Source: Edaphochlamys debaryana
Lineage: Eukaryota; Chlorophyta; Chlorophyceae; Chlamydomonadales
Assembly: GCA_016858145.1 (NCBI GenBank)
Contig: JAEHOE010000004.1
Span: 1-64,000, forward strand
DNA: 64,000 nt
Direction: 5' to 3'
Made by a program: the position numbers and the translations under genes. The notes below the pieces were generated by a model that was given only the letters and a program-made list of their open reading frames with translations, was not told where the DNA came from and searched no databases. Every line of letters begins with the position of its first letter. The first letter of the stretch is position 1. Shown here one piece after another: positions 47,084-59,200 of this stretch.

Positions 47084-50000
47084 ATGGTCAGCGTCGGCAA
47101 CGCCATCCACTACGATCGCTGGTTCCAGACGGCGGACTCTGACCGGGATGGCCGCGTCACGGGCGGAGACGCCGTGGCGTTCTTCGGCCGCTCGGGCCTG
47201 CCGCGCGAGGTGCGTGGGGTTTCGGGGGCGTGGGGATAGAGGGGACCTGGTGGGGGGTGGCGGGTGGCGCTGACGGCTTGCAGCGTGAGGTGCGTGTTGG
47301 GGGTGGGGAGTGCAGGTGCCGGGTCGTTTGGGCTGTTAGAGCTTCGTAATCGGGCTGGATGCGGCAGCGCTGCGGTGGGCGAAGGCACTGGCGGCCGGCC
47401 CTCGGGGCTTCAGCGGTGTGTTGCTTGGGTGGCATGGGACCCAACGGCCCCTCCCCGCCACAGCCAGGCTGCAACAAGGCTCGGTTAACCCGTAGCCTGT
47501 GGCTGGGTCCCGCTTGGTCATAGGACCAGAGGCTTACCTCCTTGGTGCCCATTCCTGGACCTGCAGCGACGGCGCACGTGGCCCCACCCGCGTGCGTCCC
47601 CTCTCCTCCACGCCACACCTCCCACCTCCCATCCCTCCCCCTCCTCCATCCCCCCGCCCTCCCTTCCCCCCCCCAAGGTCCTGGCTACCGTGTGGGAGCT
47701 GGCCAACGACCGGCGCCTGGGCTACCTGGACCGCCTGGCCTTCCACAAGGCAATGGATCTCATCGCGCTGGCGCAGATGGTAAGTATTTGTGTTTGGAAT
47801 GAACCGTGTGGGGCGCAGTGATGGGTAGAGGAGACGGGCTTCCCACCACGACGTGACCTGGACAGCGAGCCCGCAGGCGACTGAACCCCTCACTCCTCCT
47901 GTCTCCCCCTCACCTTCTCCCCCCCTGACAGGGCCAGACAGTGAGCAAGGAGAACTACCTGGCACAGATTGACGCGGGGGGCTTCCGGCTGCCCACCCTG
48001 GCGGGGCTGTCGGACGCGGATGGCAACGCTCTGGATCTGGCGCCGCCGCCGCAGGCACCGGCTCAGGTGGGTGGCTGGGAAGAGGGTGGGTGTTGGAGGG
48101 GGTGGGTGGGAGGGCGGCACCGGCGCAGATGGGTGAGAGGTGTGGGCAGGGCGGGAGGGTTAAGGGGATTGCGGTGCGGATGGGCAGGAGGCGGGTGGGA
48201 GCGGCTGTGCAGTGCTCCTCCCAAAGCAAGGTGCTTCTCAAGCTACCCCGCTCATGCGGTCCCGCCGCCCCATCGCCACCTCCTCCACCTCCCTCCTGCC
48301 CCCCGCTGCCCCCCGCTGCCCCCCGCAGCCCTACGGCTCTGCGCCCGGCTCCGCCCCCGGCAGCGCGGGGCCCACGGGCGGCGGCGCGGGCCCCTCGCAG
48401 CCCCAGGCGCCCTTCAACCCCCACGCCGCCACCTACTCGGCGCCGCCGCCCCCCGACACCTTCACCACGGGTCGGCACACGCCGCCAGCCGGCGAGTGGG
48501 GGCAGGGTGAGGTGGACAGAGGGCAGCGAGGGGCATGGGGCGGAGACGGGGGCGGGGGACACGAGGGCCAAGGGGCCAGGGGCCGGGGCCGGAAGATGGG
48601 GCGAGGATGTAGGGGGAAAGTCATTTGGCAGGCGAGGAGGCTGCCTCGTAGCTGCCAAGGGAAAGGGAAAGGGAGGCTGCGGTGCTTCATCAGTCCTGGC
48701 ATCAGTCCAAGCGCGGGAGTCAGCCCATGACCCGGTACGCAAGCCGAAAGAGCCCGCCCCTCATCAGCCCAGGCGTGCACAGGGACCCCTCACTGCCGCC
48801 GGGCCCACGCGCCAGCGAGTCCGGTTGGGCGGTTGGGCCCGGTGTGGGCCTGGGCCCGGACCGGGGCCTGGTGCCTCACGGCTTTACAGCCTGCCCTGTC
48901 CTGAATACGTTGCAGGCGGCGGCGGCGGGGCCAGTGCAAAGCAGCGGAAGGACGGCAAGAAGCCCGTGCCCATGAAGGTGGGGGGGCAGGGGGGAGGGGG
49001 GTAAAGGAGGAGGAGGTGCCGGTGCCCGGGGGAGAGGGGAGGGGGGACGGAGAGAGGGGCAGGGGTTGGGGTGGCGCTGAACGCGGGTGTGGGCTGGGGA
49101 GGACGGGCGGGCTGGTGCCCATGCGGGAGGCCGTGGGGAAAGGGAGGGACGGGAGAGGGAGGCGCTGGGGTTGCCGGGACGCGCACACGTGCCATGGCTC
49201 CCCTCCTCTCCCACTCGTCCTCCCCCCACCCGGGTGCTCAATGCACGGGGCTGTGCGGTGGGGGCCAACGGTGGCGGGGGCTGCGTCTCATTCCATCGCC
49301 ACCACACTGTCCCTTTGCAAGTTAGGCTTTCCTGGCAAGGGCATATTCGCTCAGCTTCATCTACCGCCCCCCCCCCCGCACCCCGCAGGTGTGCACCTCC
49401 ATCATTGACGGACTCAAGCAGCTCTACTTCACCAAGGTGCGTGAGTGTGCTGACCCTGCGTTAGTAAGCGGTACTGGGGATACGGCAATGCGTCTGTAAC
49501 GGGGGGTGGGAAGTTGCAGCAGGGGGGTGGTGAAGGGCTGCTCGTGTATGCCGGGGAAGCCGAAAGCTCGAGACGAAGCCGAGCTGGAGCCCCGCCGTGA
49601 TCATGTGTGTGGGGAGGAAGAGCGGTTGAGAGGCGGGGGAGGCAAGGCGGGGAGCTGGCAGAGGCCAGCCAATATCCCGCTGTTCCGCCGTCTGCTGTCG
49701 GGGCGCGGGCTGTGGCCCCTGCAGTGATCAAGCCCATCCCGGCCCGACCCCCACCCCTCCCACCCCAGGTCCGCCCCCTGGAGGAGCAGTTCAAGTTCGG
49801 TCACTTCTTCTCGCCGCTGCTCAACGAGAGCGACTTCGAGGCCAAGCCCAGCGTGCTGCTGCTGGGGCAGTACTCCACGGGTGGGGGGGGGGGCAGGGAG
49901 GCCGCGGGAAGGCAGCAAGAATCGAGGGTGTGGGTTTTCCTCCACCAGCTCTGTTTGCCCTCCGCCCCCTCCATCCCTCCATCCCCCTCCCCCCCCAGGC

Positions 50001-53000
50001 AAGACCACGTTCATCAAGTACCTGCTGGGCAGGGACTACCCGGGCACCCACATCGGGCCCGAGCCCACCACAGACCGTTTCGTGGTGGTGAGCAGCAGCA
50101 CGGGGGGGAGGGGCAGCGCCCTCGAGAAGCCCAGAGCCGTTGCACCGCCCCGCCAGTGCGGGATAGAGATACTTCCGCGCCTAGCACCTCCCTCCCAACC
50201 ACACTCCCCCTCCCCTCCCCCTCCCCCCACTGTCAGGTGTTCCACGGCGCCGAGGAGCGGCGCATCCCCGGCAACACCCTGGCCGTGCAGCCGGACAAGC
50301 CATACCAGGTGGGGGGGTGGGTGTGGGTACGGTAGAAGGGGTGGATGGGGGAAAGGGGCGGGGGTTGACAGGGTTAGTGCCTGCGGACACCCTGGCCGTG
50401 CAGCCGGACAAGCCATACCAGGTGGGGGGGGGAGGAGGGGGAGGGGGGGCCTTCCCGGACGGATTCGAAAGTGGAGAGAGACAGGGAGCGAGGAGACGAG
50501 CTAGGCGGCGGCTGGTGAGCCCTCAGCGCAACGTGCGCCGAGACCTGGAGCAATGGTCTGAACGCGTTGGGCACCGTCCCGCGGTCGGCACCGCCCCGCG
50601 ATGAACCGGGCGCGTTCCTGAGCCTTTCCCGGCTTTACGCTAACCGTTTTCTCCCCGCTCCCCCACCCCCTTTGTCAGGGCCTGTCCACGTTCGGCACGG
50701 GCTTCCTGTCCCGCTTCGAGGGCTCGCAGTGCCCCGCGCGGCTGCTGGAGGAGATCTCCCTGGTGGACACGCCCGGTGTGTAGATGGGGGGAGTGTGCTA
50801 GGGGGCGGGGGCTGGGAGTGGTGGACAACGTCATCCTCAAGGGGCAGCGCATTGCGCGTGCCCTGATGACCTCCACAACTAACCCCCCTGCGGATGGCTT
50901 GTTCAGGCCAAGCAATAGTTCCTGAAACACGTACACGTGTTCAATAACCACTCTGCCCCACCTCCCCCTCGTGCAGGTGTGCTGTCGGGCGAGAAGCAGC
51001 GCATCGAGCGCGCCTACAACTTCGTGGAGATCTGCGAGTGGTTCGCGGCGCGGTGCGACCTCATCTTCCTGCTCTTCGACCCCTACAAGCTGGACATCTC
51101 GGACGAGTTCAAGAGCGTGAGTCATGACGGGGGGGCGGAGGGGCTTCGGGCGTGTGTATGTGCATGTTTGCGTGTGGGGTGTGTCTTCGACCCCTACAAG
51201 CTGGAGATGTCGGAGGGAACAGGAGGGGGGGGGCAAAGTACGGGCACTGCATAACTCAAGGGTTCAGGCGGTCCTGGACGGTACTAGACGGGATAGGGGG
51301 AGGGAACCGGGAGAGGGGGGGGGGCGCAAAGGGGGCACTCTGCACCCTTGCCTCGAGCGCCTCTGCGTGACACAGACAGCGGCCTACTGCTGGTCACCCC
51401 ACCATGTCCGCCCTCGCCCCCTGCTCAAACCCCCGTCCCTGCCCCCCCCCCTCCCTCCCACCCACCCCAGGTCATCAACTGCCTCCGCGGCCACGACGAC
51501 AAGGTGCGGGTCATCCTCAACAAGGCGGACCAGGTGCGTGAGGGAGGGGGGGGGGGAGGGGAGGGGGCGATAGACCACGCTGCACGGTCGGTCGTGACTC
51601 CATCTGCGGTCAGACTGCATGCGCCACCCCAACGCCCAAACAATATCCTATCTCCCTCACTCCCTACGCCACGCGTGTCAAAACACACCCTCACACACCC
51701 CGCCTTTTCCCCCTCTGCCCCCCACCCCACCCCCCAGGTGGACCAGCAGCAGCTCATGCGCGTGTACGGCGCGCTCATGTGGTCGCTGGGCAAGGTCTTC
51801 CGCAGCCCCGAGGTCTGCAAGGTCCGTACCGGGTGGTTGGGATGGGGTCCGGGGAGGGGGAAGGGGGGCCTTGGTGCTGCAGCGGACCAGGCCGGCGCCT
51901 GGGTGAGGGGGGGTCCTGGAGGGCTGTGGGCAGTCCATCGTGTGCTCGCTTTCCCCATCTCCGCCTTGCACGCTCTCCCCCCCGTCCCCCCGTCGCCTGC
52001 CTACTCTGCCCCCCCCCCTTTCCTGCCCCTGCCCCCTGCACCACCCCCTCCTCCCAGGTATACGTGGGCTCCTTCAACAGCGAGGCGCCCATCAACGAGA
52101 AGGTCAACCCCTACGGGAAACCCCTGTTCGAGGCCGAGCAGAAGCAGGTGCGGTCCGGGGCAGGCCCAGCCCGGGCGCGAGCGGGGGGGCCGTAGCAATG
52201 AGTGCGAGGAAGGCAGAGAGGCAGGGCAGGGAGTGAGAGGGACCCGAGCCCGGGCACAAGGGCCGCTGCCCTGGCCCCTGGCACGGGCTGGCCCTGAAGG
52301 CTCACCGCCGTGCGGATGGGGCACGCCCTGCCCGGGCCCGTGCAGAAGGGTCATAGCCCTACCCCCTAGCCTGGAGCCTTAGCCCTGCCCCCCTAGCCCT
52401 GGCCATGAGCCCTGGCTGGCCCACTGCCAGCGCCTCCACTGGTGCCCACCGACCCAGGGTGTCAGCTCCCAGCGGCTCCGCTACTAGTGGATCAATGCCG
52501 TTGTGCCGGTGTGCGGTGTGGTCCCCTCATCTCCGTCCTGCAATGTTCTCCACCCGCCTGCCCCTCCCCCGTGCAGCTCCTGGCGGATCTGTACGAGATT
52601 CCGCAGCGATCCACGGATCGCAAGATCAACGAGTTCGTCAAGCGAGTGCGCGCCGCCAAGATCCACATCCTGGTACGTGGGTTGGTGGGGGGTCGGGGGG
52701 TCTGCCTCTGGTCGCCCACCCCTCATCCTCACCCCAGCCCCCCTGCCCCCAACTCTTCCCATCCCTCCCCCTGACCCCTATGTCTGCCCCCTCTTGCCTC
52801 CCCCACCCCCCCCCAGCTGGTGGGCCACCTGCGCAAGCAGATGCCCTCCATGTTCGGCAAGGAGAAGGCGCAGCGCAAGCTCCTGGAGGACATCATCTCC
52901 AACTTCGAGGCGGTGAGGGCAGGGGAGGGAGGGAGGCAAGAGGGGGCAGACATGGGGGTCAGGGGAGGGGGGGAGGAGTTGTGCAGGGAGGGACTGCTGG

Positions 53001-53757
53001 AGGACATCATCCCCAACTTCGAGGCGGTGAGGGCAGGGGGGGGAGGCAAGGAGTGAGCGCATGGAGCGGCGGTGGCACGGGGGCGGGGGCACACGGCCAT
53101 GGGGCGGTTGCGCCCGGTGCACCAAGCATGCGCCGGGCAAGAGGAACAGAAAAGGAAACACGGCGGTTGCCCCTGCCCCTTCCCGGCCGGGGTCACGGAC
53201 CCAACGCCGCATGCCTTTTGGCCGCCGACCCTCTACCCCACCCTACCCGCTACCGCACCCCCGGGTTTGCCATTGCTCATCGCTTCCCCTGTGCTGACTC
53301 CTCCTCTCCCCACCGCACCCCCCTGTCCCTCCCCCAGGTCCAGCGCGAGTACCACCTGCCCCGGGGCGACTTCCCCGACCCCAGCCGCTTCCGCGACATC
53401 CTGCAGGGCTTCGACCTGCTGGCCTTCCCCAAGGTGGGGGGGCGGGGGGAGGGAGGGCGTGTGTGTGTTTCATGGGGCCGCCTGGCGGGCTTCGACCTGC
53501 TGGCCTTCCCCAAGGTGGGGGGCCTGTGGGAGTCGAGCGGCAAAGGGTTGGCCTTCCCAGCCGGGATCCCCAAGCGTCCACTGCCGCTGGCCTTCAGCTG
53601 CCTTGACGGACCAACATGCCCTCCCACCCCCCCATCCCACCCGCCCCCTCTCCCGCCCCCCCCCCAGGTGACCAAGTCCATGATCCAGGGGCTGGAGAAC
53701 GTGCTGACGGTGGACATCCCCAACCTGGTCAAGCAATTCGACAACCCCTTCCCCTAG
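47084..53757 (+). CDS. EHD-family dynamin-like ATPase with N-terminal EH domain
   Basis: 18 exons: 47084-47209, 47678-47779, 47932-48066, 48329-48470, 48916-48977, 49389-49436, 49769-49880, 49999-50087, 50237-50308, 50679-50775, 50977-51116, 51471-51533, 51738-51821, 52058-52147, 52577-52672, 52817-52912, 53338-53433, 53668-53757; 579 residues, all in phase. EH domain at residues 1-100 with a Ca-binding EF loop at 18-29 (DSDRDGRVTGGD) and WELA...LGYLDRLAFHKAM. A Gly/Ala/Pro/Ser-rich linker of ~65 residues follows. The ATPase has P-loop GQYSTGKT at 238-245, then PTTDRF, DTPG at 326-329 and NKAD at 392-395. The helical and C-terminal region ends in DIPNLVKQFDNPFP. EHDs bind ATP, oligomerise on membranes and act in endocytic recycling and membrane bending. 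The N-terminal EH position matches plant EHDs and differs from animal ones. The extra length over the usual ~540 residues comes from the linker. Confidence 0.95.
50387..50427 (+). repeat. Intronic copy of EHD exon 9 end plus donor
   Basis: 41 nt identical to 50274-50314, which spans the last 35 nt of exon 9 and the first 6 of its intron. The offset is 113 bp. The copy carries a complete second 5' splice site. Confidence 0.95.
51185..51215 (+). repeat. Intronic copy of EHD exon 11 segment
   Basis: CTTCGACCCCTACAAGCTGG followed by a few mismatches repeats exon 11 sequence at 51074-51104, offset 111 bp, in the intron after exon 11. It is less well conserved than the exon 9 copy. Confidence 0.85.
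52994..53039 (+). repeat. Intronic copy of EHD exon 16 end plus donor
   Basis: 46 nt that differ at two positions from 52880-52925, covering the end of exon 16 (encoding LLEDIISNFEA) and its GTGAGG donor. The offset is 114 bp. Confidence 0.95.
53487..53521 (+). repeat. Intronic copy of EHD exon 17 end plus donor
   Basis: 35 nt identical to 53407-53441 (encoding GFDLLAFPK, then GTGGGG), offset 80 bp. Shorter echoes of GGCCTTC...CCCAAG follow at about 53550-53575. Confidence 0.93.
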
Positions 53758-54637
53758 GAGGGGGCCGGTAGGGGGACTGTCCGTAGGGCAGAGGGGGCAT
53801 GACACGTGGACATCCCCAACTGGAGGCAGGGGGGAGGGGGTGACGGGGAGGATGACGAGGAGGCTGGGCTGGCGACAGGGAGGTTGCGGACGGGGCGGAG
53901 GGGGAGGGGGAGGCGGGGCAGCAGCAGGAGCGCCAGTGCGGGCTGCCTCGAGCGCACAGAGCGGCCGGAGCGGCGGCGGCGGAGAGGGAGGCGGACCAGC
54001 GGGGGCGAGGCGCTTGGGGCCCCCACGGAGCGCACGTGTGATGTGTCTGCACCTGTCATCTTGGGGGACGTGGCCACACCTGCCAGGGACAAGCTACGAG
54101 GCAGTCTAGCACCCGGCGGAAGGGGCCTGCGTGCACTGCTCGGAGGGCTGCGCTCTACGCTCTGTGTGGGTCTGACAGGGCCGCCTCGCGAGCTGGCATT
54201 TGGCTGCTGGGCGGGGGCCGGGACGGGTTGGCGACGCGGGAGGCGAGATTCGGACGACGTTGGGCTGAGCTCAGTGAGCTGGCTCGGTTGCAAAGTTGCA
54301 GAGGTACCGGTATGGACAGTGAGTGGTGACGGGGTGGACCAGGAGGGGTGCAGGGGGCGCACTACCGGGGCTGGGTGAGGCTGGGAGGCGGCGTGTGCCG
54401 CGCCATGCGCCTCGGCCGGATCATAACGGTTGGGAGTTGCGTTGCGAGGCAGGAGGAGGTGGAAGGGCTATGCCGCTGATGTGAGACGTGTACTGGGCAA
54501 TGCGTATCAGCGTGCCGCGTGCCGGTGGGTGACGTGAGGGGCAGGCCGGCATTGAAGTCCGCTGAACAGGAGTGCCGTACTCTGGACCCGCCGTACTGTG
54601 GGCCTGGGCAGAGAGAGCAGCCGAGAGCAGCTCCTTG
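53758..54637. other. EHD 3' flank, no gene seen
   Basis: This holds the 3' UTR of the EHD gene. At 53806-53823 there is a copy of the last-exon sequence GTGGACATCCCCAAC, a fifth echo of EHD coding sequence. No other exon is supported. Confidence 0.45.
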
Positions 54638-54970
54638 ATGCTTCACCAAGGCCAGTGCCGACACACCCAGACCCACCACTGCACTTTCTGCGATCTTCTT
54701 GATCCATATACCAGGACAACCGATAGCGTCGTGGAGCAAGTGCGTGAGCGCATCGGCGACCGCTGCGCGAAGGCCCGCGCTTACTTCGGGCGCTCGCCAG
54801 TGCTGGACGCGCCTGACAACGCCATGGCTAGGATGGTCAGGTTCAGCTTCGGGCTTGCCCGGGAGTTCCGCAACTCGCCCGACCTGATCATGGATGGCTT
54901 CCTCGATGGGGCATGGACCCCCGTGGCCGGACGAGTCTACGCTGTTGGAGCTGTAGGCGCGCAAAAGTAG
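54638..54970 (+). CDS. Hypothetical protein or terminal exon, 110 residues
   Basis: An ATG-to-TAG frame whose second half looks coding by composition (VVEQVRERIGDRCAKARAYF, then MVRFSFGLAREFRNSPDLIM). A splice acceptor CCAG at 54711-54714 would instead make 54715-54970 the last exon of a gene with unseen 5' exons. No domain is recognised. Confidence 0.33.
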   Translation: MLHQGQCRHTQTHHCTFCDLLDPYTRTTDSVVEQVRERIGDRCAKARAYFGRSPVLDAPDNAMARMVRFSFGLAREFRNSPDLIMDGFLDGAWTPVAGRVYAVGAVGAQK

Positions 54971-56228
54971 ATCATTAAAGGCAAGTTCAGGCTTCTCGGC
55001 GCATTGCCGTCGGGGCGACCCTGCCAGGTCGGCGTCGGCCGCGGGGGTTCCACGGTCGGCGTGGGGCTCCCGACATCCCGTTCCTCCGTCCCTCGCGCTT
55101 CACCGCGGCTGCCCCTCCTCTTATCCCACCGCAGGCCTCGATGCAATCAAGATGGCTACGTCTTTGAATGGCTACGCTCTTCGACTCGGGCCTACCTTCC
55201 GCGCCCACGTGTTGAAGATCCTTGACGGATATGCTGGAGCGGGCTGGAGGAGAAACTGCCGTGACGAGCCTGTCCTGAGCCCCGAGGCAGCTGTGCGTGA
55301 TGTCAAAGCGCGACGAATAGCCCCTGTACTTTGCTGTGTCATAGCCTCTGGCTTTTGGTGCTGGTGGCCCTCCAGAGTTGTCCAGTGCTCCCCTCTTCTT
55401 GTCTGGCCGCTTGGGGGGCCTTCATTGCACTACTGTTGAAGCGGCAGGGGAGGGCAGGAGCGCGCCAGGGGAGGGACAGTATTTATGTATGTTACTGCAT
55501 TAGCAAGCTTTGGCAAAGGGACACGGGGATCTTGCCGTGCAGCATCAGAGTCAACGGTCTTGGGTCGTCTTGTGCCATGGTACCAGGGGGGCCCTACCCG
55601 TCGCCTCTTGACACCAAAGTTCCTTAAGTGTCCAGTGCTGCCTTAAACCTTCCGTCAGTTGCGTGCTGTATTATATTGGCATATGTGTGCCTGAGTCCGA
55701 TGGACACGAGTAGGCTGGCATATGGCATCTGTAACATGAACTGTCCGCATGCACAGACCGCACGTCACGTGCTGATGACGGTCATCAGAGGCCCCTGGCC
55801 ACGATGGCTCCCCGAGCCCCGACTCCAGCCAGTGATCACTGATTAGGCACGCATAGAGTGGTCTTGGGCAGCACTGCAGCGCGTTGTAAGATCAGGCCAG
55901 CACTCCCAGCAGGCGCCTCAAAGTGATCAGACAACCGTACTCGAGGCCCCGGCCCCCAGCCTCTGCGATCAGGGGTTCCGGTCCCCTGTCACCCCTGACT
56001 GCGGTCTTGCTTTGCCTGACACATACTTCCTGACTCGCGCCCACGTCTGCAACGCTCATCCTCCTGCGTCGTGTGCTCGTTGCTGCTTCTTATGATTACC
56101 GGTCCTGGCCTGTCTCTCAGCCTGACACGTTCCTTTGGTTGCGTCTCAGTCGTTCCATGCATACCGGACTGCCTTGCTTGTACCTGCGCTTTGTCTTCTC
56201 CTCCTTTGCTTTGTCGTTCCCCATACCC
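54971..56228. other. Region between convergent genes
   Basis: No supported gene. TGTAA occurs on the plus strand at about 55732 and 55885 and could end a plus-strand transcript. A frame starting with ATG at 55152 is weakly coding-like but unsupported. Confidence 0.35.
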
Positions 56229-59200
56229 TCACGCCAGCCAGCCGCCGCCCTGCATGCGGGCGCACTGGACCAGCTCCACCGGCGCTGTGATGCCCTTGAG
56301 CGGCGCTCGGCCCAGGCTCAGACCAAACACGCTCGCGCCGCCGCCGCCGCCTTCGCCGCCGCTAACGCTCGCCATGCCTGCCTCGCAAGCGGTCCACACG
56401 GCGCCCGTGCATAGGACCTGGCCGGATGCCGCAGCGCCCGCCACACGCGCTGCGCGGTTCATGACCTGTCCGGGGATCGGGCGCAGGGGGCGGACGTGGG
56501 GTCGGGGTCAGGAGGGGGGCCATGGAGGGGGCCCGGGTGGAGTCACCGGCTCAGATCCCTGCGCTCACCTTGCCCCTGTACGACAGCCGTCCGCTGGCGG
56601 GCGTGAGGCTGTACGTGACGGGCCCCACGTCGATGCCCACCTGCGCACACCGGGGCAGCAGCAGCAATGCGTGAGATTGGGGCATGGTTCCGGGGATAAG
56701 GGGCAAGGACGCTTGAAGTTGGGGCAGTGGGGCTACGCGGGCACAGGCATGCCGCCAAGCACCCGGCCCGCCGCTGAGAACTGCACAGCCCGCCTTCCGA
56801 CAACCCAGGGCCCGCCTGCCCAGACTCCACCGCCGCAAAGGTCCGCCATAAACTCCTAGCCGCGCACGTACCTTGACCCTCAGGCCCCGCTCCACGATCC
56901 GCCGCAGAGGCTCCACCACCCTCCGCTGCTCGGGGCCCTGCTGGTCCTGGCATGGGCCCGGCGGGGCCTGCCCCGGGCCTAGTGGGGTCCGTCCTGGGCC
57001 CGCCGGGGACTGGGTGGGATGCATGGGCGAAGACGTGGCGGAGGCTGCCGTACTGAATGCGGTGCCGGGTGGGGACCGCTGGGTGCGGCGGGTGCGGCTT
57101 GGGACGGGGGTCGAGGGGGCGGGGGCGGCGTGGGGCGCTGGGGCCGAGGCTGACGTGGCACCAGCTCCGGCGATGAGGACCTGGGGGTGTGGGGCGTGGG
57201 TGGGGGGTGGGTTGGGCGTGGGTGGGAGGTGGGGGTGTTGGGGAGTTCCATGGGGTGCTGGAGACGTGGAGTGTAGAAGGGGGCTGCGGGGAAGCGGTGT
57301 GCAGCGGACGAGAGGCTCTGGCCCCCGCACATTGAGGCATCGGCACACACCCCTTAATCCCTTGCCCGGCCCCCCCTCCCCTGCCCCCGCCCATTCACAC
57401 CTCCTCGCAGAGTTCGTGGGCGAGCAGCTCCTCCTCCCATGCCTGCGGGTGGAGGGCAGAAAGAGGGTGAGTCCGAGCTTCAAGTTCAGGAGCTCCTCTG
57501 CGCTCACCACCCAAGCCCTCACATACACCTCTGTCAGCTCCTCTCCACTCTCCTTCGCATTGGCCGCAACCCTTCCTTCGACCACGCGCCCGGCCCCAGC
57601 ACTGCCGCCCCCTAGCCGCACTGCCCTCCCCTGCAATGCGCTGTCCTCCCCTGCACCCGCACTGCTCTCCCCTGCACTCCACCGCCCTCCCCTCCCCTGC
57701 ACTGAGTTCCACTGCACTGCCCTCCACTGCACGCTCTGCACTGCATTCCACTGCCCTCCCCTGCACGCACCAGCGCCCGCAGGCCCTCGACAGTGTCCAG
57801 CGCCCACTCCACCGCCGCCAGCGGAGACCCGAACGCCGCCAGCACCAGCCCCTCCCCCGCCTCCACGGCGTAGCCCCCGCCCCGCCCCAGCAGCCGAGCC
57901 GCCAGGGCCTGCAGCTGAGCCAGGGCGCGGGCCGCGCAGTCGGGGAGGTCGGCGAGCAGCGTCGAGGCGCCCACCACTTTCTGCGTTTGATTGTGCACGA
58001 TGCATGGGGATGGGCGGGTGAGGGGCGTGGTGAGGGGCGTGGTGGGTGGGGGGCCAGTGGGCGGGGTAGCGCAGTGCTCAGCTCGGCCAGCAGCTAGCCC
58101 TAGCCCCGCCTCTGGATCGTGTCGCTCGCGTTGCCGTCCGTCCGTAATCACGGCCTTGGGACCGTTTATCTCCCCGTGCCCCTCCTCCCCAGACCATGGC
58201 GAGGGTCCACGCACCATGAATGCGATCGTGACCATGCCCGTGGGCGCCGCCATCGTACCCAGCTGCGTTTGCCGTACACCCCTGAGTGGTGGCGCGTACG
58301 GCAGGCGGCACACCAGAGAGGCGGGCGCTGCGAGGAAAAGCGGCACGCCCGCGTCTTCTTCCGGATCCTCGGCCGCGGCGCCGTCCGCCGAACGTGACGA
58401 CCGAGATCGGGATGGACCCGGTGCGGGCCCGGCTTGGCCGGCATCAGTCATGGCTGCGGGCCCGGGCAGGCCCGAGTCATGGAGGTCGCCGTCCGGGATT
58501 TCCAGCCGCACGTCGCCAACGTCGCTGCCATTGCCGTCGCCGCTGACGCTGGGGATGGAGGCCGCCTTAGGTTTAGCGGCGGATGCGGAGAGGACAAAGT
58601 GGCCTGCGTAGCACACGACAGCGCCGGTGCGGCCACCGCCGCCGCCGCCGCCAGCGCCGCGGCCGGTGACGGTGGCGGCAGGCTTTGTGGCGGCGGCGCC
58701 TGTGGGAGCGCCTGTGGTGTCAGCGTCAGCGCGACGAAGGCGTGCGAAGGCGGCGCCGGAAAGTGTGATCAGGCCGCCCGGCGCAGCGTCGCCAACTGTG
58801 AGGCAGGGCGGGCGGAGGGTTGAGGGCGTGACTCTCTCTGGACCTTGCTGGGCCTCTGCGGGGCCTCTACTGCACAGCCTTGGGCCTGGTGGGCTCACCT
58901 AGCTTGGCGGTCTCCGCAAAGGCGCCTGCGGATGTGCCGGGGAGAGGCGGGCAAGGGAGATGGCCTTTGTCATCTACCCTTCCACGTCACTAACGGTGTC
59001 CTGCCATGTGCTTCCTGGCTCGGCCCTACCCGAGTACTGGTGGGTTGAGTTGGTTTTGTTAAAGGACATGTAGGGGCCGTCATCTAGCCCGGAGTGGATA
59101 CCTGGGGGGGTGGGGGGGCACGTTGGAGGGGGGTGGGGTGGGGCAGGAGGTGAGTGGGCACGGCACTGTGACTCTATGCCCAGCACTAGAGACCATCTGC

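Noticed and set aside
53806..54378. Plus-strand frame of 190 codons after the EHD gene
   Set aside because: Gly/Arg-rich with no domain; its start coincides with a stray copy of EHD last-exon sequence in the 3' flank.
56551..58005. 484-codon minus-strand open frame over the cyclase C-terminal exons
   Set aside because: It reads through introns in a frame other than the catalytic-domain frame for most of its length; the spliced model restores the conserved motifs.
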